From NCBI GenBank assembly GCA_039881045.1, contig JAYWVB010000008.1:186001-250000 (forward strand): DNA of 64,000 nt, given 5' to 3'. Of the stretch, positions 1-10,370 are shown piece by piece. The notes under the pieces were generated by a model. It was not told the origin of the DNA. It saw nothing but the letters and a program-made list of their open reading frames with translations, and made no database searches. The stretch's first letter is position 1. The number at the start of each line of letters is the position of its first letter. A program made the position numbers and the translations under genes. Origin of the DNA: Chaetomium olivaceum (Eukaryota; Ascomycota; Sordariomycetes; Sordariales; Chaetomiaceae).

Positions 1-2
1 GC

Positions 3-230
3 GGGTCGCCCTGTACGGGGCGGAAGGTATTCTTGGGAAGTGACCGTCGCTATGTCCAAGTGCTGCCCGAGGAGTGCCCGGATAGCAAAGATAGCTATCA
101 AGATGGTGGCCCATGGGCTTTTATACTAGCACTCGAGAATGCGCTGGCCCTTTATGAAGACGCAGGCGAAGAATGGTCAACGCTGAATCACTCCATTGAG
201 TTTGGGCTTCTCGCTTGCGAGTACATGTAA
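3..230 (+). CDS. 3' end of an unrecognised gene (partial, runs off window start)
   Basis: The frame is open from base 3 to a TAA at 228-230, so this is most simply the last exon or C-terminus of a gene starting before the window. About 75 residues are visible, acidic and with no Cys pairs, membrane segment or motif I recognise; the end reads SIEFGLLACEYM. No start codon can be chosen: there is no ATG in frame before the middle of the piece. It is tail to tail with the pectin lyase gene, which ends 237 bp downstream on the other strand. An open frame of this length can arise by chance in GC-rich DNA, so gene status is uncertain. Confidence 0.35.
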   Translation, partial: GSPCTGRKVFLGSDRRYVQVLPEECPDSKDSYQDGGPWAFILALENALALYEDAGEEWSTLNHSIEFGLLACEYM

Positions 231-466
231 GAGTCAGGGACGATCTTTAGTGATTTCTGCGCTAGTTGGATGGGGAGAACAGAGACAGGGAGTACTTGCT
301 GGACCAGAGAAAATTGGTATGGGGATCGAGATAAAGAAGTTGTATATACAAAGTTAAACCTTTAAGTATTTAGAAAGAAGCCAAAAAGGGTCACCGGATG
401 TCCGCCCTTCTCACAGCTCACTGCACTTAACCCCCTCCACGCACACCTGCCTCAGCGCAGTCCACC

Positions 467-1654
467 TCAAATCTTGCCAAACCCAGCCGTGTTCACCACA
501 TTCTTCGCCGTATTATAATCCGTCGCCGCCGCAATCGTCTTGCCCGCAAAGTACGACAAGAACGACGTATCCGCCCCAGCGAGCGCGCCCGAGCTGCCGA
601 ACCCGTTCGCCTGGCACGAGCGGCCGAGGTACTGGGAGCAGGCGGTGCTGCTGCTGCCGCTGGCAAACAGCCTGCCCGAGCCGCCGGCCTCGAGCGGCGT
701 CTCGACGTTCTGGAACACGCTGCCCTCCACGAGCACCTTGGCGTCGCCGCTGAGCTCGAACGAGTGGCCCTTGCTGTCATGCCAGTAGTTGTTGACGGCG
801 TGGAGGAGCGTGTTGCCGGCGACCTTGGGGGAGCGGCCCGACATGTGGTAGACGTAGTTCTTTTGGAAGGTGATCATCTAGGGGTGGTTGTGTTAGCGTC
901 CTCGGTTGAGATTGCGTGTTGTCCAAAAGGAGGAACTTACGTCGTTGGAGCCGGTAAAGTACATGCCCCAGTAGTGGTAGCCGTTGCAGGTGGCGGACCA
1001 GGAGGTCTGGCCGTCAAACTTGCAGTTGGAGACAGTGACGCGGCCGCTGGGGTTGCTGCCCAGGACCAGGTGCTGACGGCCGATGAGAGAGGTGGTGACG
1101 TGATCGATCCAGATCAGGTCGGTGTTGTCCAGAGTGATAGCATCGCCGCCCCAGACGTACTGAGGGTTGAGGTTGGTGATGTGCACGTTCTGGATGATGA
1201 CGTTCTTGGTGCCGCTGACCATGCGGATGCCCTTGCCCTTGATGATGCCCTTGTTGCCGACACCGATCAGGGACTTGTTGGACTTGACGGTGATGCCCAG
1301 GATGCCGGCCTTGTCGTACTTGATGTTCACCTTGGGCGCGTTGGGCTGTTCGGTGTTGCACCAGTTGTTCTTGTTGATGGCAGTCTGGCAGCCGGACCCG
1401 GTGCCCCAGGGAGCGCACCCGCCCTCGGTAGCAGTGCCCTCAGTCCCGGTGAAGTCGAAAGTCCGGTCAAGCATGATGACACGGGCTTGGGAGTCGCCGA
1501 GGTATGAGACCAGCTCAGAAGTGGTCTTGGGGTAAACGGGGCTGGCACTGCCACCACCCGTAACGCCCTTGGCAAAGCCTTCGGCGGCACCGGTGACGGC
1601 GGCCACGGTGTGTGCCAACGCCGCAACGGCGGAGAAAAGAGTGAAAGACCGCAT
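467..1654 (-). CDS. Pectin lyase, secreted (polysaccharide lyase family 1)
   Basis: Two exons: 1654-941 and 877-467, with a 63-bp GTAAGT...TAG intron in phase 0; product 374 aa. Residues 1-19 are a signal peptide (hydrophobic, ending HTVAA). The body is a right-handed beta-helix enzyme cleaving methyl-esterified homogalacturonan by beta-elimination outside the cell. Diagnostic fungal pectin-lyase features: the disulfide-rich loop CAPWGTGSGC near residue 80, VWGGDAITLDN at about 167-177, WIDHVT at 182-187 and RQHLVLG at 193-199. HMSGRSPKV opens the second exon, with the expected catalytic Arg at residue 253. The Trp/Tyr-rich loops and the absence of the calcium-binding Asp cluster of pectate lyases favour pectin over pectate lyase. 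Length matches the fungal PelA type (about 360-380 aa). The reading frame is intact. Confidence 0.93.
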
Positions 1655-4170
1655 GGCGTTTAGACTGACAAGTTAGCAAAGAACGAGCGTGGGCCACCGA
1701 GAGATGGGATGGGACGGCAGACATACAAGAAACGAGTGTCAACAAGGTAGCTGGTTAAACGTGAACTCCTCGACGACCCAACGGCCATTCCTCCAAGCTC
1801 GAGATCTTCGAGTCTTATACCTCCCCACGTGTCTCCGTAGCACCGATAGGCGGATAGTTCCGTCTACCGGCTCCGCCCGTCAGCCCTTCATCGACGTCAG
1901 CTCCGCCGCCATGGTTCGCCCAAACGGTATCCTGGGGTGCATCCTGCACTATCCGGCACATCTTCTTGGCTGTCGGACGGCGTAGCCGGAGCATTACGAG
2001 AGCAAACTCTCCGCCGGGTCGTGGCTAGCGGGAAACAGGCCCGACTGTGATTCGTGGACCCTCCTGAGCTCGCTTTCCGAGTTGGGTTTCATCACTCCAC
2101 GTGCGGGTCCACCGATGGGCTTCAGGGGTTGATTAAGGAGTGTTTGTGTGGAAACCTACACGTTCGGCTAACGCCATATGTCGTCGTTTTCGGCGCAACT
2201 ACCGCAATGGTTACGGAGGAAACGAGTCTAAGAGATCTCAAACTCGTCGGCGCTCGATGCTCCGACCATTCTCCATGGCCGGGATAAACGATGCTGCTCA
2301 ACTCCTGGCTCAAGCCTTCGTAGCAGCTGGTTATTAAAACATTATTCAGTACAAAACGAAAAGGGGCAACGCAAAACAAATTTCTTTGTACGAACACCAA
2401 ATTTGGCTCCGCTATTAAAGATGGTGAGAATTCGAAGTCGGGAGAAACTCCAAAGAAAGAATAAAGAAACGGGATGGTCGCGTGTTTCACACCTCGGACC
2501 CCTGCACGCGCGTCGGCGCATTCCTGTTTTGGTCGTGATTGGGGCGCTTCTCGCCTCGGCCCTCCCACTCCCGCTCTTCAAAGCGTTGGGGAAACTCTTG
2601 CGAGTCAAAGTCATATGTCGAACAAAAGAACGTATCGGTTCTATAAAAGTAACAGTTGTATGAAACACCATTCACGACTTGCCTAGTATTTTCCCTCCTT
2701 TTTCCTTCTTTTCTTCTTCGTTCTCCTTTCCTTTTTTCTTTGCTACTTTTCTAGCTCCTCTTTTTCTTGTCCTTTTTCTCTCTTCTTTATTCTCACTTTT
2801 TGTCTTTATTTCTCTCTCTATTTCCCTATTTCCCCATCTTCATCTTATTCTTTCTTCTCTGCGATTTCTGTTTCTCTTTCTCTTCTTGTTCTTTGATACA
2901 CGCAAAGTATCAAAGTAAATAGTCTCTTTCCAATAGCTAGCAGTTATCCGCGTACCTCTGTAGAGCTAACCTTGAACACTCCCCCTTGACATTACCCATT
3001 GTTCCAACTCTTCTTGTTGATAGTGACACAGATGTGATGGTGCGTGTGTTAAACCATTGTTGCCCAACTGGCAGCCCAAGAGGTGGTGGTCTTGATTCTC
3101 TGAACCGGAGGGTGTCAAAGCTGGTGGGGATGACATTTGATACCGATAGTCTAGAACAAACACCATTGCGCCTGGCTGCGACGTACCCCGCACGATTCTG
3201 AGTGTCTGACAGCCAATGGCCCGAGCAGGATTCAACGTCTCTCGTTTCGTTGGCGGACGTAATCCCGAGCTGCTGCCGCTTCGACCCGACCCGGAGAGAT
3301 GCAGGATGCATAACCCTATTTGGAGCCAACTACTGGGTAAGCTCTATTGATCGGCTGAGGGGATTCTGAGACACCCATGCCGGATTCCGTCCGTGATTTT
3401 GCTGTGCACCCTCTTTGCACGTTATTGTCTTCCTAAGGAGAGACGATTCAGGGCTTTTTGGGGAACAGGGTGCTTAACATTTAAGTCCTCCAAGTTAAGC
3501 CTTGCAGGAAAGCCTGGAAGAGATAATTACTCGTTTGGTTGAGCGCTCAGTAAAAATCTGAAAGTCTGAAATTTGAGACTGACGTAGGTATTACACCCCA
3601 GACACAGTCCAGACGGTCCCCTGAGCGGGGTATGTCTAAGAAAAATCATGATTCGTGTTAAGAACGTTAGCCACTGCGGAACTTGAACAAGTGTCAGTAT
3701 ATCACGCCGGAAGTCAGCTAGCCACCGGCATGTATTCTTACGGATCGGGAAAGTGGTGTTGCAAATGAGCAGCTGAAGCGCAGTTTCCGATCGGCATATG
3801 CATGATTTTATGCAGGGCACACGCATGTTGCTTCAGCTCGTCGCCAGGCGCGGCCTACTTGAGTGCCCCTTGGTGCAGAATGGAGAGAACTAGGGGAGCT
3901 TGGAGAGGTTACACATCTCCGTTCCCCGCTTCCACAACGTCATGGTCGGCTATGGCGGGTTGAAAAAAAAGAACCTAAGACAGGGTGGATGAGACGACTG
4001 AGGGCGACGTGTAGCCTGGGGCGATGGAAAAGAGAAGTCATAAATAAGGGGAAGACCACCCCTTCCACCTCTCAACCCAGATCTCACATCACCCCGGGCT
4101 GATAGTTCGCTCCAGCCGGTCAGGTACCTTGGCTCATCACACTTTACCATTCCTCATCGCTGAATCAGCT
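1655..4170. other. Intergenic, with a polypyrimidine tract
   Basis: No gene is supported in these 2.5 kb. Short open frames occur on both strands but lack motifs, splice structure or credible starts. About 2,690-2,895 holds a long T/C-rich tract (listed separately). The proximal 150 bp should contain the pectin lyase promoter on the minus strand, and the last few hundred bases the promoter of the peroxidase/glycyl-radical gene. I saw no repeat family or transposon ORF. Confidence 0.6.
2688..2895 (+). repeat. Polypyrimidine (T/C) low-complexity tract
   Basis: Roughly 200 bases are almost all T and C on the plus strand, with very few purines (short TTTC, TCTT and CCTT units, no fixed period). 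The complementary strand is therefore a purine-rich run. It lies about 1 kb from the pectin lyase start and 1.3 kb before the DyP/glycyl-radical gene, inside otherwise ordinary sequence. Confidence 0.85.
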
Positions 4171-7100
4171 ATGACGGCAAACGTCAAAAAGCTCGATGAA
4201 GCCCTGCTGGGCGCCCAACGCGGCTTGCTCATGCGGGCTGTGTTTGGGCAGGCCCTGACCCTCTACCTCAAGGACAAGGGGCTGGAAACATGCAAAACCA
4301 TCGTCGGCATTATCGGCGAGATCAGCAAGAACATCGCCGACAGCCACGACGGGAGCGGTCTCGTTGCCGCTTTCTCCCCCGAGCTATGGGGCAAGTGGCA
4401 CCACCGGACCATCCCCATTAGCACCACGAACATTGACCGTTTCAAGAAATTCACCCTTGACCAAGGCGACGTTCTCATTTTTGTCAAGGCCCCTGACCAC
4501 AAGACGGCAGAGGCCATTGTCGGTTCTGTGCGTGAAAGGCTTAGTGACCTATCAACAAGGATGGAAGAGGTCAAGATGGGCAAGCGGAAAGACACCAGGA
4601 TTATGGGAGGCCGTTACGTGGACGGCATCACCAACCCGAACGACCCCATCAGCCTGGCTGAGGACATCCTGGTCGACCAAACAGACAAGCGTGGCGGACT
4701 CATCGGGTCGTGCTTCGGATTCACCCAAAAGTTCGAGTTCGACTGGCCGGGCATTGCCACCCAAGCCGCCGACACGCAGGATGAGATGATCGGCCGCAAC
4801 CCAGATGGTGCTGCCCTGCCCCAGCACGCTGTCCACTCACACGTGCACCGCGCGGCAATCCGCAACAAGAACGGCGACCAGCTCAAGCTCCTCCGGCAAG
4901 CGCTGCCGTACGGTTCAGATCATGAGCACGCCGGCCGGGAAAAGGGCATCATGTTCGTCGCGTTCTGCAACGAGCAAAAGCGTTTCGAAGACATCCTGCA
5001 GAACCTGATAGGCGATGTCCCCGAAAGGCCGGTCGACAGGCTCATGACGGCGGTGCATGGAGTCTCTGGGGGCTATTGGTACGTACCCTCGGCCGACGAG
5101 CTGAAGGTGACCCCCGTGACCGGACCCGCGGATGTCTACGAGGACCCCCATTGGGACGTCACCAGTCCCAACAACGACTATCTGTTCTACAACTCGCAAG
5201 ACTACCTCCATAGGATGGCCGAGGGCCGGTACAAGGAGGGCGACCCCCCTAGCCGGCGCCTTCTTAGCTTGATGGCCAGGACCTTCTCGCATTGGCGCGA
5301 CTCCTGGATGAAGAAGCAGGTCTTTCCAAGGCTGCCACACTTGGAAACGAAGGTCTCCCCCGCAGAAAAAGCCAAACTGGCCACCATTCCTGTCCCCGTG
5401 CGCAAGGGCATGGCGAACCAAAAGACCTTGGCCGAGTTGCTTTCGGACCCAAAGAGCCCCATCGCGCAAGACAACGGCCTGCTCCGGATCGAGGCCAAAG
5501 AACTTATCGTCGGCGTCATCCCGGATTTTACCCTCGGCCGGGGTAAAGAGGTGATGCCCTATCTTTCCGAAGACGAGACCATGGCCGCCTGGCTCAAGGG
5601 CTCGCTCAACGAGTGGTCCGCCATGGGTCACATCGTGCCAGGTTACGAGCTTCTGGTGAAGGATGGGCTGAAGAAGATGATTGCAGACATACAGAGCAAG
5701 TATGATAAGCTCTCGGACAAGGAAAACGCCACAGGAAGCTTCTATAAGTCTTGCATCATTTCCCTTGAGGGCGTCCAAGGGTACTTGAGAAACTGGGCCA
5801 CGATCGCGGACCAGGCAGCCACCGCCGCGACAACGGCATCCCCGGATGACTCGGACAACATGAAAGACGTGTCAAGTAGACTGGCTCGACTGGTCAATGA
5901 TGCGCCGGAGAGCTTTCAGGACGCTGTCCAGCTCATCTACTCGTTCCATTGCTGCTTGCACCTAGTGGGCGAGCTGACGCCGTTCGGACGTCTCGATCAA
6001 ATCCTGTATCCCTTCTTCCTAAAAGACAAGGGTAAGTCGGTTGCAGACCCGCAGGAGATCATCGACTGCCTCTGGGTCAAGATCGGAGAGAATGCCTTCG
6101 TCAACCGCGCCTTCATCTACGATTACGTGACGTACGGCACTACGGCGGTGTGCGGCCTCGGCGGCAACTTTCCCCAGGGCGGCGGTATCAACCAGTGGGT
6201 GCAGCAGATCACGGTTGGTGGGTACAAGGCCACAGACAGCGAGACGCCTGAGTGCGGGGCGAATGAGGTGACAATGCTCTGCCTCAAAGCAGCACGGCGT
6301 ATCCCCGTCAACGCTCCCACCCTGTCACTGCGAGTGTACAAGGACATCCCGCATGAGTACCTCGACGAGGCAGCCAAGGGGATTTTGTCTGGAGGTGCTC
6401 AGCCTATCCTGTACAACGACGACAAGCTGTGCCCTGCACTCAAGGACTCGGCCACGGAAAATGTGGTGGACTTGAAGTGGTCGCGTGATTACGCCGCCGA
6501 CGGCTGTTACGAGCCCATGCTGGCGGGTGCTTCCGAGTTCACCTTCAATAATGTGGCGCCACTGCTGGCACTGGAGCAAACTCTCAACGAGGGCGCCACC
6601 TACGGCGAGGCCGGACCCGAGCAGCTGCGCGGGCTGAAGCAGACATTCCGGTCTAAGCCGGCTAAGGAGTTCAAGACCTTCGATGACCTGAAGGCGACGT
6701 TTGTGAAGCAACTCGAGTGGCTCGTCGTGCAGTGCTACAACACTATGCTTGATGGTTACGGTAACCTCGCCAACATTTGCCCCTCGCCGCTGCTCTCAGT
6801 CCTGATCCAGGGCTGTGTTGAGAAAGGCCGAGATCTGACCAACGGCGGCTCCAAGTTTCACATCATGGCGCCGCTGTGCGTGGGCATGTCCAACACCATC
6901 GATTCGCTGTACGCCATTAAGAAGCTGGTATTTGACGATGAAACGGCGCGCGTCACGCTCCAGGAGCTGGTCAAGTGCCTCATCTGCGACTGGGGTTACA
7001 ACATGATCGAGCCGTTTGAGAACCAGCTCTCGGGCACGGCTGACGCCTCGGAGCGCGGGCTACGCTACTCTGAGCTTCGCAACGCGGCCCTAGCACTGCC

Positions 7101-7915
7101 CAAATGGGGGAGCGGTGACAAGGAGGTTAACGACCTCGGCGACTGGCTGGTCGAAACCTGCGTCGACCTCTGCGTCAAAGCCATCCGCCAGCCCAACGCC
7201 ACTATCAAGACGCACCTCGAGGACATCAAGAAAAAGTACGGCGACGACTTCGAGTTCGTCATCTGCCCGGTATCGGCACATTCGAGGGCTATGTCGGCGA
7301 CGGCATCCCCTGCGGCGCTTCCGCCGACGGCCGACGCAGCGGCATGCCCATCGCCTCGGACCTGTCCCCCGTCCCAGCAGCACAGGACCTCCCGCCAGCC
7401 CGGCATTCCGCAACATCTACCAAGCCATGGAATCCACCAAATACAAGAGTATCGAACACGGCCTCTCCAATGCCTCCCCCGTCGACATGAACATCCCGGA
7501 GTCCTTCCCCCTGCCCGACCTGCAGGAGTTTGTCAAGAAATACGCCGCCGGCGAAGTTGGCAGCAACCTTATTACGCTGACCTGTGCGGACCTGGAGACA
7601 TACAAAAACTCGGTGCGCGACCCGGAGAAGTACAACCTGATACGGGTGCGCATGGGCGGCTGGACTGAGTTCTACGCGACCATGTTCCCGGCCCATCAAG
7701 ATCAGCAGGCGCGCAGGCAGTATTTCACGCCGTGGGAGTCGGGCAAGAAGCACGCTGATGGGAAGAAGATGGAGGTGGTGTGGAAGGATGAGTATGCGAG
7801 GGAGGATGCGGCGCCCAAGCCGAGGGTCATGTTGAATGAGTTGGAAGTGAGGAGCTGTGGAAGAGTAGTTGTTGGTGTCTTGCCTGTCAAAGCAATTTCT
7901 ACTGTTCTCTGCTAA
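4171..7915 (+). CDS. DyP-type heme peroxidase fused to a glycyl radical enzyme (PFL-like), two frameshifts
   Basis: Start ATG 4171 (MTANVKK); an upstream TTG-initiated extension is unlikely. Residues ~1-310 look like a dye-decolorizing peroxidase: GGRYVDG with distal Asp151, proximal His224 in SHVHRAAIR, Arg242 in LLRQALPYG, then GIMFVAFCNE. Residues ~330 onward are a pyruvate formate-lyase-like glycyl radical enzyme: GHIVPGYE, VNRAFIYDYVTYG, thiyl Cys779 in DGCYEP, NGGSKFH, then GASADGRRSGMP and the C-terminal radical loop RVRMGGWTEF (radical Gly about 7658-7660). GCxEP resembles the dehydratase/decarboxylase/lyase branch more than true PFL, so the substrate is unknown. Frame 1 is open to 7268, the conserved GIGTFEGY block continues in another frame to about 7391, and the Gly loop is in the third. 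Both breaks lie in CCC runs and look like one missing C each. No radical-SAM activase is in the window. Intron-free. Confidence 0.85.
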
Positions 7916-8348
7916 ATATTGCCTGAAACTTCAAACTTGTATGTATGTCGATCGCGAGAAGCCCAGGAGCTAGTGAGAGGGGCAAGCAACCACATCTCGC
8001 TTCCATCCCGCTTCAAGTGCGACCCTTCACACATGAAACACTCTGATTGGAGCTGCATGGCGGCTTTCTTTCCTGTGTACCCCGCAAGGTCATGCGGTCA
8101 TACACGAAGCAACACGAATCATGTGGGTACTAGCCTAGAGTCGGGCAGGAACTCGTTGCCACCTGGTTGCTTTCAACAGATTGCGTTACATCGGGCTCTC
8201 CGTACCTCATCTCATGAACCAGAGCTCAAGTTTTGTCGGCGTTATTGTCTCCCTAACTCAAGCACAACTTCCACGTTCAAACGCACGCAATCCATCACTT
8301 ACAGCAACCCCAAAACATCAACCCCTGAAACCACTACCCCCCTCCACC
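7916..8348. other. Intergenic between fusion gene and GST
   Basis: 433 bp without a supported gene. It should hold the terminator of the peroxidase/glycyl-radical gene and the promoter and leader of the GST-like gene. The C/A-rich stretch just before 8349 is typical of fungal 5' leaders and ends in a good CCACCATGG context. Frames upstream of 8349 are open but the residues are low-complexity and unlike the protein. Confidence 0.6.
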
Positions 8349-9101
8349 ATGGACCCCTCCAAGCCCATAACATTCTACGACGTCGGCTCGGGCCCCGCCA
8401 GCAAGCCCTTCGCCCCGAACCCCTGGAAAACGCGGTACGCGCTCAACTTCTCCGCCGTGCCGCACACCACCACCTTCGTCCCCCTCCCGGACATCGCCCG
8501 CGTGCGCGCCTCCCTCAACCTGCCCCCCAACCGCAAGCACCCCGACGGCAGCGACTTCCCCACCCTGCCCATCATCCACGACCACACCAGCAACACCCTA
8601 GTCGGCGACTCCTTCGACATCGCCCTGCACCTGCACGCCCACTACCCGGCCACCCCGCCCCTGTTCCCGCCCCACACGGTCGCGCTGCACCGCGCGTTCA
8701 ACGCCCACGTCGACGCGCTGTTTAGCGCGCACGGTGCGCCCCTGGCTGGGTATTATCTGCCCTTTGACCCGGCGACGGCGGAGCAGTCCAAGAAGGAGAT
8801 GCTGGGGCGGTATGGGCTGAGTTCGTGGGAGGAGCTGAAGATTGAGGGGGAGGCGAGGGTGGAGAAGATGCGGGGGTTTGAGGAGGCGTTGGGGGGGTTG
8901 GCGAAGTGGTTTGTGAAGCAGGAGGAAGGGCCGTTTTTGGAGGGGGCGGTGCCGATGTATGCGGATTTAGTGATGGGCGGGTGGTTGATGTGGTTGGGGT
9001 TGTTGTTGCCGAAGGAGGATTGGGAGGCGTTGAGGGGGTGGAATGGAGGGCTGTGGGGACGGTTGGTGGATGCGTTGGAGAAGTGGACGAGTGTTTCGTG
9101 A
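8349..9101 (+). CDS. Glutathione S-transferase-like protein (beta-etherase/UstS-like type)
   Basis: Single exon, 250 aa, ATG at 8349 in CCACCATGG. Residues ~3-95 fit a thioredoxin-fold GST N-domain: ITFYDVGSG start, FPTLPIIHD with the cis-Pro, and VGDSFDIALHLH as the glutathione gamma-Glu-binding acidic/Ser pair. The rest is an all-helical C-domain with a late helix MYADLVMGGWLMWLGLLL. Such fungal proteins resemble bacterial LigE/LigF etherases and biosynthetic GSTs more than classical detoxifying GSTs; they conjugate or cleave substrates using glutathione in the cytosol. The substrate cannot be read from sequence. It follows the DyP/glycyl-radical gene on the same strand and converges with the dienelactone hydrolase-like gene. 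Strong G/C strand bias shifts within the gene, but the frame is intact. Confidence 0.78.
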   Translation: MDPSKPITFYDVGSGPASKPFAPNPWKTRYALNFSAVPHTTTFVPLPDIARVRASLNLPPNRKHPDGSDFPTLPIIHDHTSNTLVGDSFDIALHLHAHYPATPPLFPPHTVALHRAFNAHVDALFSAHGAPLAGYYLPFDPATAEQSKKEMLGRYGLSSWEELKIEGEARVEKMRGFEEALGGLAKWFVKQEEGPFLEGAVPMYADLVMGGWLMWLGLLLPKEDWEALRGWNGGLWGRLVDALEKWTSVS

Positions 9102-9323
9102 GTTGGTGTCCTTAGCAAGGGACGGCTGTTTGTGGTTCTGTGAGGGGGGAGAGCGTGGTGAGAAGGCTTATGGTTGAGAGATAGCTAGGGGTGTGTTAGC
9201 GACTAGCAAAGGTCAATTCGGAAAAAGGGGTCATATCAAAACTGTGTTCAATTGTGAAGTCAACGGTTCAAATCGCTATCAAGAAGTGAAACGGTCTACT
9301 CTACGCAGATAAAACGCCTAGCC

Positions 9324-10370
9324 TCACAACGCGCCACCAGCCCAAGCATCGAACCACCTGACGGCCTGGTAAAAAGCGGCCTCCTTGCCGAACTTCTCCT
9401 GGGGGTCGGAAACGTTTCCGCGCACGCCAAACCCGTGAGATGTGCCGCCATACAAGGTGAATTGGTACGGCTGAGCGGCGCTAGCCAGCAAGGCCTCCAT
9501 CTCAGGGCGTCTCTCGGGCGGCATCATGACGTCGGTTTCTTGATAACGATCGTGTCAGCTTGGGGAAAAAAAACCAAACGCATTAAGGAGGTGAAAAGTC
9601 TTACCAGCGGCAGCAACACTGAGGACCGTGAGATTGCCAAAATCTCAGGATCCTCTCTAGCAGACTCGGGTGCGCGGCAAAGCCCACATCCACACCACCG
9701 GCAGCCAGCACGCGGAAGGTGTAACGGCCGCCGTAACAATAACCGGTCGCCGCGATCTTCTCCACGCCCGTTGTCTTGAGGTAAGACACTGCCGTAGCCA
9801 GGATGGGATCCGTTGCGTTGGGCCCGTGCTTGAGAGTAAACTCGGTCGCGTTAAAGCCGGGGGTGTTGAAGTCCAACGGGGCCGGGGTACCATTGAACAT
9901 GTCCGGCGCGACGACCAGGAAGCCCGCTCGGGCAAACGAGTCCGCTAGGCTGTGATGTTGATATTTAGTCACTCTTCTTTGCGTTGATACTGCTACGAGG
10001 AGGCTTGACGGCGCACACACAACACCTGCCCTCCGGTTCAAGCAACTTACAGCTTGTTCTGCGCGAGCTGGATGCCAAAGACATCCGTCATATACAAGAC
10101 GCCCACTTTGGGGTTCTTACACTGTGGCTTGGAGATGTAGAGATTCACTGCAAGACGGCAGGTCCTGTTAGTGCACTGCCTTGGCTCTTCCTAACTCGGC
10201 AAGGAAGCACGGTATATCTGACCTCCGTTGTATTTCTGCTCGGTCCCCACCGGCTCGCCCGTATGGGCGATGATTTGAGGGTTATCCCCGTAGGAGCAGC
10301 TCTTGGCACACACAACCGAGGCAACCGAACCTGCGCCCCAGAGGAACAGGGTTGTCAGGGACGTTCGCAT
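9324..10370 (-). CDS. Dienelactone hydrolase family protein, one frameshift
   Basis: Four exons inferred: 10370-10223, 10147-10051, 9949-9605 and 9538-9324, all GT-AG. The N-terminus (LTTLFLWGAGSVASVVCA) looks like a signal peptide, so the product may be secreted or vacuolar. Alpha/beta-hydrolase core: VGVLYMTDVFG, VVAPDMFNG, nucleophile Cys in GYCYGGR, Asp in ETDVM and His in SHGFGVRG, the Cys-Asp-His triad of dienelactone hydrolases. The family opens cyclic lactones in aromatic breakdown, but many fungal members have unknown substrates. Between AAHPSLL and TVLSVAAAETD the frame must shift by +1. An AAAA run at 9639-9642 (TTTT on the coding strand) is the simplest site, since one T less restores the frame. 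Exon lengths sum to one base over a multiple of three, in agreement. Confidence 0.82.

Noticed and set aside
2122..2568. 148-codon open frame on the minus strand
   Set aside because: No motif, no splice logic, overlapping competing frames of similar quality; expected by chance at this base composition.
7262..7400. Intron explaining the frame changes in the glycyl radical gene
   Set aside because: The 'intron' itself encodes the conserved GIGTFEGY ... GASADGRRSG block, so it must be coding.
9260..9280. Possible tRNA B-box (GGTTCAAATC)
   Set aside because: No A-box, acceptor stem or anticodon arm could be folded around it. No tRNA elsewhere in the window either.
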